Part shown: positions 16,498 through 24,805 of the stretch, one piece after another
Layout: the number at the start of each line of letters is the position of its first letter
How positions within the stretch are numbered: the first letter of the stretch is position 1
DNA from: RGZA01 sp041917755
Lineage (GTDB): Bacteria > Pseudomonadota > Alphaproteobacteria > UBA9219 > RGZA01
Direction of reading: 5' to 3'
Assembly (NCBI GenBank): GCA_041917755.1
Contig: JAYRWY010000017.1
Coordinates: forward strand, 204,983 to 268,982
Length of the DNA stretch: 64,000 bases
The notes under the pieces: generated by a model
What the model saw: the letters and a program-made list of their open reading frames with translations, nothing else
Database searches by the model: none
What the model was told of the DNA's origin: nothing
Program-made: the position numbers and the translations under genes

Positions 16498-17001
16498 ATG
16501 ACTCCTTTACAAGTTTTTGCATCCTGCCTGATGTTGTCAGCACAAACCTATGCGGTGCCGCCGCAGGTGATGGTCGGCATTCTGCATGTTGAAGGTGGAA
16601 AAGTTGGCCAAGAGGTTGGCCCGAATGTGAACGGTACCTACGACTTAGGCCCTATGCAGGTGAATACCTTATGGCTCCCAAAGCTTGCACGTTATTGGCA
16701 AGTTGATACCAAGACAGCTCATAAATGGGTGCGCGATAACTCCTGCGTTAATTTACATGTTTCTGCTTGGATTCTTCGACAGAAGTTGGATGAAGCAGGC
16801 GGTAATTTGTTTAACGGCATTGCACGCTATCACTCCGCGACTCCGCAATTCGGCCATGTTTATGCGTATAAAGTTATCAAGGCCATGGATCGTCAAGGTC
16901 TGATTGATTACAGTAATAACGGTAATGGATCTGCAAATCTGGCTAGCCGTGATACCGGAAACCGCAAAGGTAAAACCATTCGTGTTGCGGATGTCGACTA
17001 G
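16498..17001 (+). CDS. VirB1/PilT-like lytic transglycosylase
   Basis: A 168-residue single-domain SLT-type lytic transglycosylase. The likely catalytic Glu is E32 in LHVEGG, and the YDLGPMQVN motif at about 47-55 is the family's GxMQxN signature. Later motifs (ARYHS) also fit. Such enzymes open peptidoglycan locally for type IV secretion systems and pili; R64 has one (PilT) in its thin-pilus operon. The ATG at 16498 is used because GGAG lies eight bases upstream; an in-frame GTG at 16444 would overlap the upstream gene by 47 bases. No signal peptide is obvious with this start, so how it reaches the periplasm is unclear. Confidence 0.85.
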   Translation: MTPLQVFASCLMLSAQTYAVPPQVMVGILHVEGGKVGQEVGPNVNGTYDLGPMQVNTLWLPKLARYWQVDTKTAHKWVRDNSCVNLHVSAWILRQKLDEAGGNLFNGIARYHSATPQFGHVYAYKVIKAMDRQGLIDYSNNGNGSANLASRDTGNRKGKTIRVADVD

Positions 17002-17024
17002 TCGTTTCTTTTAAAGGCACTTTA

Positions 17025-18047
17025 ATGAAACTCGCTACGCTAAGTACTGCATTACGCGCTGGATCTTTATTAATTCTATCCCTGTTATGCGCTTCACCTG
17101 TGGCTGCAGCGCAAGATAAGAATGCGGTAGTGCCGTTGGCACCGCAGCCCAGTGCGCCCAGTGCAGCCGTAGCTCCTGCAACCGAGCAAGCCAAAGTTCC
17201 TGATACATCGAATATCATGTTCATCCAGAATATGCGCAAAATCGGCGCGACGATTTATTATCTGGGCGAAGAATTGGGGTTGCATGGCTGGTTTGTCGTA
17301 AAAGATGGCCAGGTGCAAATTTTGTATACTACTCCGGATCAACGCGCGGTCATGATTGGTGCATTATTGTCGGCTGAAGGCGCCAATATTTCCCAGCAGC
17401 AAGTTATGGTATTGGCCAATAATAATCCCGAAATTCAAAAAATCCTGAAGAACTCTGCAGCGGTTACGGGTCAGGCACCAAAGCCACAAGTACAGCAACA
17501 ACCACAACAGCAGCCACAAGTTGTGCCGCGCGCAGAACCGCCAGTGCAAACTCAAGCACAGCCTGCTGCGTCTGATGAAGTTGTGCCGCCAAGTCAGAAA
17601 TTTTTTGAAGCACTTGCCAAATCCGCAAATGTGACGTTTGGAAAAGATAGTGCGCCGCAGCTCATCATGATTATGGATGTAAACTGCCCGCATTGCCACA
17701 AGACATGGACACAGATGCAACCCATGGTAGATGCCGGTACACTTCGCGTGACCATGGTTCCGATTGCCGCGCTTGGGCCACAATCAGCGGTTGAAGCAGC
17801 CAACTGGCTGCTGATGAAAGATCCATATGATGCTTGGAAAAAACATGTAGCAGGGGATGAAAAGATTTTTAAAGTTGAAACGCCGCCAGCTGAAAAAGTT
17901 TCCAGCATTCGTGCCAATACAGAGCTGGTACAAAAATGGGGCGTCGATCAGACACCATATATTCTTTATCACGGCAAGAATGGCAGGGTTCGTCTGATTA
18001 TTGGAGAGCCCAAATCGATTGACGACATCATGTCGGATATCAAATAG
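17025..18047 (+). CDS. DsbC/TrbB-like periplasmic thioredoxin-fold protein
   Basis: A 340-residue exported protein. A signal peptide (SLLILSLLCASPVAAA) is followed by a small N-terminal domain (about 70-140, IYYLGEELGLHGWFVVKDGQ) like the dimerisation part of DsbC/DsbG, then a Gln/Pro-rich linker (about 150-185), then a thioredoxin fold with the redox motif CPHC at C221-C224. A cis-Pro (DQTPYIL) near residue 311 completes the active site. IncI plasmids carry TrbB, a DsbC-like isomerase, in the transfer region; this protein probably plays the same role. The neighbouring exported proteins have 5 to 10 cysteines each and are obvious candidate clients. It follows the transglycosylase by 23 bases. 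Confidence 0.87.
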   Translation: MKLATLSTALRAGSLLILSLLCASPVAAAQDKNAVVPLAPQPSAPSAAVAPATEQAKVPDTSNIMFIQNMRKIGATIYYLGEELGLHGWFVVKDGQVQILYTTPDQRAVMIGALLSAEGANISQQQVMVLANNNPEIQKILKNSAAVTGQAPKPQVQQQPQQQPQVVPRAEPPVQTQAQPAASDEVVPPSQKFFEALAKSANVTFGKDSAPQLIMIMDVNCPHCHKTWTQMQPMVDAGTLRVTMVPIAALGPQSAVEAANWLLMKDPYDAWKKHVAGDEKIFKVETPPAEKVSSIRANTELVQKWGVDQTPYILYHGKNGRVRLIIGEPKSIDDIMSDIK

Positions 18048-18079
18048 ACGTTTAACCGCTTGAGCGCAAAGGTGATGGT

Positions 18080-18364
18080 ATGGGCAATATGTTAGATATG
18101 TTCAAAGGTAAGCCCACCAATTCGGCCAAGCCGAAGAATACCCTGTCGGTGTATTCAGTTGGACCGCTTGCCAAACCTATCCAATCTACCCCGCAGGCGG
18201 ATTCAAGCCTGCCCAGAGCTGCAGCAATTTATGGCGCGGCGGCAGCAGTATTTGCCGTGCTGACTGTGTTTTACTTGATTAAAGGTATATGGTTCACTGG
18301 CATCATCATGATTTTGCCAACCATCTGCCTTGGCGGCTTTGCCTACTACAACATGAAAAGCTAA
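18080..18364 (+). CDS. Small two-span membrane protein of unknown function
   Basis: A 94-residue protein with a polar 45-residue N-terminus rich in Lys/Pro/Ser and two transmembrane segments (AAAIYGAAAAVFAVLTVFYLI and FTGIIMILPTICLGGFAYY). Not recognised. AAAGGTGATGGT provides a ribosome binding site for the ATG at 18080. It lies between the DsbC-like gene and dotD and is likely co-transcribed with the former. It could correspond to one of the small, poorly conserved Icm/Tra membrane proteins, but none can be named. Its 3' end overlaps a possible reverse-strand gene. Confidence 0.7.
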   Translation: MGNMLDMFKGKPTNSAKPKNTLSVYSVGPLAKPIQSTPQADSSLPRAAAIYGAAAAVFAVLTVFYLIKGIWFTGIIMILPTICLGGFAYYNMKS

Positions 18365-18524
18365 GCATCGTTTTGCCGCCATATTTCTTACCGTCGCAAA
18401 TATGACACAGGGCATTTTGCAATTCGGCTGCGCGATTCAGTTCAGACTCTTGTAACAAATCACCGAGCAAGTCATAGTTTTTCATTAAGCGAATCAGTCG
18501 GTTAGACTTTCGCGAACCACGCAT
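18306..18524 (-). CDS. Possible small reverse-strand gene, 72 residues
   Basis: A reverse-strand frame of 72 codons fills most of the gap between the small membrane protein and dotD and overlaps the former's 3' end by 59 bases. Its first 50 residues look protein-like (NRLIRLMKNYDLLGDLLQES, then AELQNALCHICDGKKYGGK), with a possible CxxC. The last 20, antisense to the upstream gene, look poor (SFSCCSRQSRQG). No ribosome binding site precedes the ATG. It may be a real small gene, a remnant, or chance. Confidence 0.25.
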   Translation of the reverse strand: MRGSRKSNRLIRLMKNYDLLGDLLQESELNRAAELQNALCHICDGKKYGGKTMLSFSCCSRQSRQGRWLAKS

Positions 18525-18559
18525 ATGTACGATGTGCGTAAGACTATGGCGGAAAACAT

Positions 18560-19153
18560 ATGGCGATTAACGGCGCATCTCGATTGAGTGTTAAGGGAAT
18601 CAAAACGAAACCATTTATATCCAATGGTTTAGTACGCTCATGTGCTGTGCTGTGTGTGTCGGTGACCCTATTGGGTGGGCTTGTTGCGTGTGAAGATACC
18701 GACCAAGTTGAGAATCCCGCGATGCTTCCTGTTTACGCAACGCCAGTTGACCCCGATCCGGTTGGCCTTCGTTTGGCTCAAGCTGCAGAACGTGCCACGC
18801 AAGCGCAGAACAAAATGGCGCAAATTGAATCCTTCCGCACGCCTTTGCCAACCCAAGATGGACTTGGTGCATCGCTACCCGGAACACAACAGATTACTAG
18901 CGTGACATGGACCGGTCCGATTGATCAGATCACCCGCACGCTTTCCGAAATGGCAGGTTTAAGCTTCAAGGTTACCGGCAAGGAACCGCCTTTACCAATG
19001 GTGGTTACCGTGGATGCTCACCAAGAGCCCATCAGCAAAATTTTACAGGATATTGGTGCGCAGGCTGGGCGGCGGGCTGACTTGATTATCGACCCAATGA
19101 ATAGAACGCTTGATCTGCATTATGCACCGACCGATGGCCTCAATTATTACTAA
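18560..19153 (+). CDS. dotD: DotD (TraH)-like outer-membrane lipoprotein
   Basis: A 197-residue lipoprotein: a long N-terminal region, then a hydrophobic stretch and the lipobox LVAC with the acylated Cys at position 44. The C-terminal domain (about 110-195) starts with ITSVTWTGPIDQITRTLSEM and has the secretin-N0-like fold known for DotD. DotD, with DotC, is needed to place DotH in the outer membrane and forms part of the core complex. Legionella DotD is a little shorter (163 residues); the extra length lies before the lipobox. The order dotD-dotC-dotB follows as in Legionella and as traH-traI-traJ in R64. The dotC start lies within its 3' end. Confidence 0.9.
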   Translation: MAINGASRLSVKGIKTKPFISNGLVRSCAVLCVSVTLLGGLVACEDTDQVENPAMLPVYATPVDPDPVGLRLAQAAERATQAQNKMAQIESFRTPLPTQDGLGASLPGTQQITSVTWTGPIDQITRTLSEMAGLSFKVTGKEPPLPMVVTVDAHQEPISKILQDIGAQAGRRADLIIDPMNRTLDLHYAPTDGLNYY

Positions 19154-20039
19154 TCATGTTTGTCATCGCGCATGGCTGCGTCCCTGGTTGGGCGCAGTGC
19201 TAGCGTGTGTGTTCATGCTTGGTCTTGGATCACTGGCGCTGGCTGAAAACGAAGAAAACAAAACTGCACCATCACCACCACCACCCAATTTGAATCAGAT
19301 GCAGTCATGGCTGAAAATTCATGATGAAGAAGACCCTGATGAAGCGGAAGACAAAGCCAAGAAACGCATTGGCGTACAAATTCGCGTAGATGCATTAAAA
19401 GAAGCTGCATTGTCATATGGTGCGCGTGGCGGTCTTGCATGGCGTACATTCCAGATTCAACGCCGCCTTGCCGAGAACGAAGGCAATGTGTCCAAGATAT
19501 TCAATTTTTCAAATTTGCTAATTGCGGCACCTTCCGGCTTGATGATTGAGCCTCCTGTTGTAACCGAAGCGCAAAAAGCAGTGATTATCCAATCGGGCGG
19601 ACAAAATGCAGCCGTAGCGGATCGTGTGTACCGCATTAATCGGAATGCCCGCATCGTGACTGCGCCAAGAAACTGGCGTGCTTATCTGGAACGGGATTGG
19701 GGCAAGGTCGAACCGCCCCCCAATGCGCTGGTGCCCAAAAACCAGCAAGAACTGGATCATTGGCGCAAACAGCTGCAAATGGGCTGGGAAGAGGGCGTTC
19801 GCCAGGCCGATGACATTTTTCAGGCCGATTTGGACCGTTTAAATACGGATTATTTAGGAATGATACGGTATCGTGAGCTGTTGGCACAGGGCATTATTAC
19901 CCCCCCTTATGCCACGCAAGAGGATAGAGGCGTCACAGGTGGCGGCAGCGAAATGCGAATTGGCGATCGCGGTTTAGTCATCACGGGACCTTCGCAATTT
20001 AACCCGAAGAGTGAACGATGGATCACGGCTCCGCGCTAG
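19122..20039 (+). CDS. dotC: DotC (TraI)-like core-complex protein
   Basis: About 305 residues and one of the clearest family matches of the window. Characteristic stretches are ALSYGARGGLAWRTF, the FSNLLIAAPSGLMIEPPVV region, VADRVYRINRNARIVTAPR, GMIRYRELLAQGII and the C-terminal RGVTGGGSEMRIGDRGLVI. DotC is an outer-membrane-associated part of the Dot/Icm core. The N-terminus has a signal sequence; Legionella DotC is a lipoprotein, but the only Cys in the hydrophobic stretch (VLAC) is followed by more hydrophobic residues. Cleavage after SLALA by ordinary signal peptidase therefore looks as likely. Possible starts are TTG 19110, ATG 19122 and ATG 19134, all overlapping dotD; none has a clear ribosome binding site. 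Confidence 0.93.
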   Translation: MHRPMASIITNHVCHRAWLRPWLGAVLACVFMLGLGSLALAENEENKTAPSPPPPNLNQMQSWLKIHDEEDPDEAEDKAKKRIGVQIRVDALKEAALSYGARGGLAWRTFQIQRRLAENEGNVSKIFNFSNLLIAAPSGLMIEPPVVTEAQKAVIIQSGGQNAAVADRVYRINRNARIVTAPRNWRAYLERDWGKVEPPPNALVPKNQQELDHWRKQLQMGWEEGVRQADDIFQADLDRLNTDYLGMIRYRELLAQGIITPPYATQEDRGVTGGGSEMRIGDRGLVITGPSQFNPKSERWITAPR

Positions 20040-21220
20040 CATCAGGTCAAGGGCTTGTTATTGGTTCCCAAGAAATGGATTTTTGGCCAGATGAACCACC
20101 ACGTATTCGTGTGGAGCTGGTTGATGATTTGATTTTGTGGTGCGTGATGCAACGCGCTAGCGATATCACCATTCAATCTGATCGCCCGACATATATTGAA
20201 GTCGATGGAAAGCTATTCCCGGTTACGCGTCGCTCAATTGACAGCGCCGATATCGCGGCCTTTGTTACAAAGATGTATGGTCTGGATGCCATGGCCGCAT
20301 TGACGGCGGGTAAGGATTTAGACTTATCTTATGAAATTCGTGTCGACCGAAATACGCGTTTTCGCTTTCGTGTGAATATCACAGCTATTCTAAGTAAAGG
20401 CCGCGATGGTGTTTCCATCACGATGCGTGTACTTCCCAATGTGCCGCCGCGCATGAGCGATTTAGGGATTGAAAAAGAATTGATTGATGCATGGGCACCA
20501 CGCCAGGGCTTGGTGTTTGTAACAGGCCCAACGGGTTCTGGTAAGACCACCTTGCTAGCCGCAGGCACGCGTATGCTAATTGAGCGCCCTGAAGGCGCTG
20601 GTAAAATGCTTACCTATGAAGCACCGATTGAATACGTCTATGACCAGATTGTTGGCCCGCATAGTGTGATTGCCCAGAGTGAAATCCCGCGCAATTTGCC
20701 AAGCTTTGCTGCCGGTGTGCGTAACGCACTGCGCCGCAAACCCAATATTATTCTGGTCGGTGAAGCACGTGACCGTGAAACGGTTTCCGCGGCAATTGAA
20801 GCCGGACAAACAGGTCACTTGGTTTATGCCACCACTCACACCATCGGTGTTGCAGCAACTGTTCGTCGTCTGGTTAGCGTGTTTGATTCAGGCGAACGCT
20901 TGGAGCGTGCATACGCGTTGATTGAAAGTACCCGCTTAATTGTAACACAGGCTCTCGTGCCGCGTGTAGGCGGTGGCCGTGTGGCGCTACGTGAATTTTT
21001 GATTTTCGATGAACATGTGCGTGAACATCTTTTGGAAACACCGCTTGAAAACTGGACTTCTGAAACCCAGAACATGCTGGAAAAATATGGACGCACCATG
21101 CAGAAATCGGCCAATGCGGTCTACAGCCAAGGCTTGATTGATCGCCGCCATTACTTGCTATTATCACGCGGTTTTGGCGATGAAGGTATTGATGACAAGC
21201 CATCAGGTCATGCCCAATAA
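20018..21220 (+). CDS. dotB: DotB (TraJ)-like secretion ATPase
   Basis: A 400-residue hexameric ATPase of the PilT/VirB11 superfamily. An N-terminal PAS-like domain (residues 30-130) precedes the P-loop GPTGSGKTT at 170-178, a Walker B region ending in LVGEARDRET and the His box VYATTHT. DotB docks on the DotO ATPase at the base of the apparatus and powers export. It overlaps the dotC stop by 22 bases, which indicates coupled translation. Length and motifs agree with Legionella DotB (377 residues) and R64 TraJ. The C-terminal part contains an extra 30-residue tail. Confidence 0.93.
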   Translation: MDHGSALASGQGLVIGSQEMDFWPDEPPRIRVELVDDLILWCVMQRASDITIQSDRPTYIEVDGKLFPVTRRSIDSADIAAFVTKMYGLDAMAALTAGKDLDLSYEIRVDRNTRFRFRVNITAILSKGRDGVSITMRVLPNVPPRMSDLGIEKELIDAWAPRQGLVFVTGPTGSGKTTLLAAGTRMLIERPEGAGKMLTYEAPIEYVYDQIVGPHSVIAQSEIPRNLPSFAAGVRNALRRKPNIILVGEARDRETVSAAIEAGQTGHLVYATTHTIGVAATVRRLVSVFDSGERLERAYALIESTRLIVTQALVPRVGGGRVALREFLIFDEHVREHLLETPLENWTSETQNMLEKYGRTMQKSANAVYSQGLIDRRHYLLLSRGFGDEGIDDKPSGHAQ

Positions 21221-21265
21221 GCCCTTGATAATATAATATTAGTAAACCCGCCCTAGACTGACCGC

Positions 21266-21685
21266 ATGGATACACATTGGCGAAATAGTATGAAGCCCGC
21301 GCGCTTCTTTATGCTGGATGCCCGTGCAGCATGGCCGGTTCTGGTCATGCTGCTGCACATGCGTATCTACACCATGATATTCGCAGTATTTGTGATGCTG
21401 GTGTTCTATCTGCTTGAACAACGTGGTCTTAGTTTTTTTTCGGCTTTACGTGCTTTCCGCGTCTGGATTGTTACCAAGAAACGTCCCAATTACCGACCCA
21501 GCGATTTAACGCGCATGGTGGATTTTGGCTTTGAGCCATTGCCCGAGCGCTTTATTAACGAAAAGCCAGTGGATAAAAATGCGCCGCAAGGAGCAGCCTC
21601 CGGCGCGGCGAGAAAAAGCACTGGCGAATCAGTTGTGAGCCAGCCGAACAAAGGCACCGTGCCGCCCGCCAAAAAATCTCAATAG
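21266..21685 (+). CDS. icmT: IcmT (TraK)-like membrane protein
   Basis: A 139-residue protein whose first 80 residues fit the IcmT family: WRNSMKPARFFMLDARAAWP, followed by two membrane-associated stretches (VLVMLLHMRIYTMIF and VFVMLVFYLLEQ). IcmT is an 86-residue inner-membrane protein in Legionella; this one has an extra hydrophilic C-terminus of about 50 residues (Pro/Lys/Ser-rich). It follows dotB by 45 bases with only a weak ribosome binding site and is the last gene of the secretion block before the pilus genes. In R64 traK likewise follows traJ. Confidence 0.85.
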   Translation: MDTHWRNSMKPARFFMLDARAAWPVLVMLLHMRIYTMIFAVFVMLVFYLLEQRGLSFFSALRAFRVWIVTKKRPNYRPSDLTRMVDFGFEPLPERFINEKPVDKNAPQGAASGAARKSTGESVVSQPNKGTVPPAKKSQ

Positions 21686-21919
21686 AAAATCAACCAAAAG
21701 TTAATACATTCGAAACTATTTAGGCTCTGCTTTGGCTGTAAGGCCAGAAAATTGTTGCACAAGCATCACACTTGCTGTTCAGTCGCTTTGGCGACGCGGC
21801 TAAACGTTTGGCAGATAAGACTCTTCCTCCTTAGGATGCGTAGGCCACATGAGTACTCTCACGAAGGCTGTGCGCTAATTTTTGGTGCAGGCAGGGGGTT
21901 TTTAAAGGCAGGAATGAAC
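21686..21919. promoter_or_regulatory. Gap between secretion and thin-pilus genes
   Basis: About 230 bases that separate icmT from pilL. The first part is AT-rich and includes no clear terminator. An in-frame extension of pilL reaches back to 21752 but reads through non-protein-like sequence. The AGGCAGGA at 21906-21913 is the ribosome binding site for the ATG at 21920. Confidence 0.35.
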
Positions 21920-23134
21920 ATGAAAAAAAGTCAAAATCGACTATTTTATAAGGCTATACACATCGTTTGTTTTTTATCGATTGCGTTAGTTTGTCAAGTT
22001 GCAGCAGCATCCGCTTCTGCTGTGGATGCACCACATAAATCTTTATCCGCAAATCAAATCGGGTTTCGTGTAACTAATTCTGGTGCAAATCCTGAACAGC
22101 CGAATTCATATCAAGGTGGTCAGCCGCAACAAAATGCGCAACGCATCATTGATCAACCCGCCGTTGTAATTCAGGGCCGCGGTGGCAATGCTCCAACTAA
22201 CGTACCTGCGCCCGCGCGTAGTGCACAAAAAAATACAGGTTCTCCATCCATGGCGATGGAGCCTGTGGTTGAAGGATTTGGTGATAAGGTTCCATTGACG
22301 GTAGCTATTCAACAAATACTTCCACAGGGCTATGGCTATACCCTTGGTGATGGTGTGGATGCTGGTCAGCTGGTTAGCTGGCGGGGCGGTCGTTCATGGA
22401 ACGCCGTATTGCAGGATATGCTGGCATCATCCGGATTGTCGTATTCGGTGAATGGTCGTTCGGTGGCCATCAACAGTGCTGGTGCTACACCTACCATTGT
22501 AGTTGGTTCTGCCCCACAATCGGTTCAGCCGGTGGTGCAACCAGTTATTCAGCCTGTTCAACAACCAGTGGTTGTTCAACAGCAAGTTCAACCCATGCAA
22601 CAAGTAGTGCAGCAGCCTGTAGTGGTTCAACAGCCCGTGATGATGCAGCAGCAACCACAAATGGTGATGATGCAGCAGCCTGTTATGCAGCAGCAAGTCA
22701 TGCAGCAGCCCATGCAGCAAGTTATGGTGCAGCAGCCGATGGTGATGGAACAGCAGCCTGTAATGATGCAGCAACCAGTTGTCATGCAGCCGCCATCTGT
22801 TCAGGCAACTTCTGCGTCACCGCAGCCATTGCAAATTGAAAATCCGTTATTGTTCCAGTCACAAACTTGGGAAGCGCGTCCTGGCCAAACACTTCGTACT
22901 CTTCTTCAGGAATGGTGCACCCGTGTCGGCGCAGAGTTGAACTGGACGGCAGAGTTTGATTATCCAATCATGGCATCGATGAATATGACGGGTACGTTTG
23001 AAGAAGCTGTGCGCGTTCTTTTAACTGGATTTGATGCCGCAAAGCCTACGCCTCGCGGACGTTTGCACTACAATCCGGCAGCCGGACAATCAATCTTGAT
23101 TGTTGAAGCTGACGGCAATCATTATGGGGACTAA
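21920..23134 (+). CDS. pilL: PilL/TcpQ-like thin-pilus protein with two TcpQ-type domains
   Basis: A 404-residue exported protein. A signal peptide ends near AAASA, without a lipobox. A first TcpQ/N0-like domain (VPLTVAIQQILPQGYGYTLG to about residue 190) is followed by a linker of about 90 residues made almost only of Gln, Val, Met and Pro. A second such domain then starts at WEARPGQTLRTLLQEW and runs to the end. R64 PilL and Vibrio TcpQ carry one C-terminal domain of this kind and work with the secretin in the outer membrane. The second copy and the low-complexity linker are unusual. The start at 21920 is chosen for its ribosome binding site and signal peptide; 21914 is close. It precedes pilN by three bases. 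Confidence 0.82.
   Translation: MKKSQNRLFYKAIHIVCFLSIALVCQVAAASASAVDAPHKSLSANQIGFRVTNSGANPEQPNSYQGGQPQQNAQRIIDQPAVVIQGRGGNAPTNVPAPARSAQKNTGSPSMAMEPVVEGFGDKVPLTVAIQQILPQGYGYTLGDGVDAGQLVSWRGGRSWNAVLQDMLASSGLSYSVNGRSVAINSAGATPTIVVGSAPQSVQPVVQPVIQPVQQPVVVQQQVQPMQQVVQQPVVVQQPVMMQQQPQMVMMQQPVMQQQVMQQPMQQVMVQQPMVMEQQPVMMQQPVVMQPPSVQATSASPQPLQIENPLLFQSQTWEARPGQTLRTLLQEWCTRVGAELNWTAEFDYPIMASMNMTGTFEEAVRVLLTGFDAAKPTPRGRLHYNPAAGQSILIVEADGNHYGD
22520..22800 (+). repeat. Degenerate tandem repeat encoding MQQ/VQQ linker
   Basis: Short repeated units built on CAGCAG, CAGCCTG and GTTCAA code for runs such as QQPVVVQQ and MMQQPV inside pilL. The copies are degenerate at DNA level. Such tracts are prone to length change by slippage, so the linker length may vary between strains. 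Confidence 0.8.
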
Positions 23135-23137
23135 ACT

Positions 23138-24805
23138 ATGGCGTTGTTGACGTTGCCACCTTCGTTTCGTGAAAAAGCAATCTCGTTTTTCAGCATTGTT
23201 TTTTTAGCTGTAGCCCTTATTGGCTGCCAAACCGAAGATACGCGCAATACGATCAGCGAACGCCAAGCTGTAGCAGAACAACGCGTGGATGAAGCACGCA
23301 TTCCTGCTGCACCAAAACGCTACAACCCATTGACCGTAACGGATTCAATCTGGACTGGCGGCAAGGCAATTCGTATGCGCCACGGTATTCCATTGCCGAC
23401 CCGCGTAGAATCCAGCCGTTCAGTTGCATTGATTTCTCCATCTCCAATGTCCATTCGTGCGATTGCCAACGCAATATCAACTCAAACCGGTATCCCGGTG
23501 CGCTTTGGTAAAGACGTTGATGATGGCACAGACGATGAAGATGGTGCGTCAAGTTCTGCTACACCAACCACTACGGCTGGTAAAAAGCCTGTCGCTTCCA
23601 AGGCTCCAGCCAGACAAGCTCAAGTGGGTATGCGCGTAGCGTATGAAGGCCCGTTGTCGGGTTTACTTGATCGTGTATCCAGTCACTTTGGCGTGAACTG
23701 GAAATTTGATGGTAGTGCACTTTCAATCGCACGTTATGAAACCAGGACCTTTGTAATGGATGCTCTGCCTGGCACACAAAAAGTTAAAGATGGCATGAAG
23801 GAACAGACGGATAATAACGCATCTGCCTCTGGTAATACCCAGGTGACAAGCGTTAGCCAGCAAGCTGGTGAACAGACATCCAGCATGGATATTGATTTCA
23901 AGTTCTGGGATGAAATCGGCAAAACCATTGAAACCATACTTGGAGGGGTGGGCAGCTATTCGATGTCGCCTTCATCGGGAACCATCACTGTTATGACTAC
24001 GCCGGAAGTAATGCGCGGTGTTTCCGATTACTTGAATTCAGAAAATGACCGTTTGGGTCGCCAGGTTGCGATTAACGTGGAAGTGTACACGGTTGATATG
24101 AATGAAGGTGAAGACTTCAATATGAAGTTTGATATCGCCTTGCGCCGCTTGACCAACTTCAGTGGCGGACTGACCTCTGGCGGTGCGCCTGCTGCAACCA
24201 ATACGGGTCTGGGTAGCCTTGCAATTTCTGTTCTGAATCCAGAAACTATTGGCTCGGTGACCAGTATTTTCAACTTGCTGTCTAATGTCGGTAAAACGGC
24301 GCGTATCGCGCAGTTCCCACTGACGACGCTGAATAACCGTCCGGTATCGCGCCGTATTGGCCGGGATATTGCCTACCTTGCTTCTGTGCAAACCAACACC
24401 AGTCAAACATTCCAAAACACCACGCTAACTCCTGGTATCATCAAGGATGGTTTCTCCATTCAGGTAACGCCGCGCTTGCTGGGTGAGGGACGCATTCTTC
24501 TGCAATACTCCTTGTCGCTGATTGATTTGGTGGGTGCGCCAAAGACCTTTACATCTGGCCAAAACCAAATTCAGTTGCCTGAAACCACTACGCGCTTCTT
24601 TGTTCAGCAATCCATGCTACGTAGTGGATCAACCTTGGTGTTGGCCGGGTTTGACCAAGATCAGGTCACCCAGGCATCACAAGGTGTAGGCAACCCATAT
24701 AACTATCTACTTGGTGGGGGCGTGAATAATACACGCACACGTCAAATCCTGTTTATTGCGATGACGCCGCAGGAGATTACCCTACCGAGGACGGAGAATG
24801 AGTAA
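23138..24805 (+). CDS. pilN: PilN-like lipoprotein secretin of the type IVb pilus
   Basis: A 555-residue secretin. The lipobox ALIGC places the acylated Cys at position 30, as in R64 PilN and BfpB. The N-terminal part (about 95-210) carries the small domains before the barrel, with a variable Asp/Ser/Thr/Lys-rich insert near 130-155. The C-terminal secretin domain (about 300-550) includes TPGIIKDGFSIQVTPRLLG and RSGSTLVLAGFDQDQ, close to the family signature. It forms the outer-membrane pore through which the thin pilus leaves. The stop overlaps the pilO start as TAATG. Confidence 0.9.
   Translation: MALLTLPPSFREKAISFFSIVFLAVALIGCQTEDTRNTISERQAVAEQRVDEARIPAAPKRYNPLTVTDSIWTGGKAIRMRHGIPLPTRVESSRSVALISPSPMSIRAIANAISTQTGIPVRFGKDVDDGTDDEDGASSSATPTTTAGKKPVASKAPARQAQVGMRVAYEGPLSGLLDRVSSHFGVNWKFDGSALSIARYETRTFVMDALPGTQKVKDGMKEQTDNNASASGNTQVTSVSQQAGEQTSSMDIDFKFWDEIGKTIETILGGVGSYSMSPSSGTITVMTTPEVMRGVSDYLNSENDRLGRQVAINVEVYTVDMNEGEDFNMKFDIALRRLTNFSGGLTSGGAPAATNTGLGSLAISVLNPETIGSVTSIFNLLSNVGKTARIAQFPLTTLNNRPVSRRIGRDIAYLASVQTNTSQTFQNTTLTPGIIKDGFSIQVTPRLLGEGRILLQYSLSLIDLVGAPKTFTSGQNQIQLPETTTRFFVQQSMLRSGSTLVLAGFDQDQVTQASQGVGNPYNYLLGGGVNNTRTRQILFIAMTPQEITLPRTENE

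Noticed and set aside
21752..21919. Longer pilL start at 21752
   Set aside because: The extra 56 residues are not protein-like and bury the signal peptide; 21920 has a ribosome binding site.
22396..22839. Long alternative frames on both strands in the pilL repeat region (Ala/Ser/His- and Leu/His-rich)
   Set aside because: They are shadows of the CAG-rich repeat DNA, with extreme composition and no start signals.
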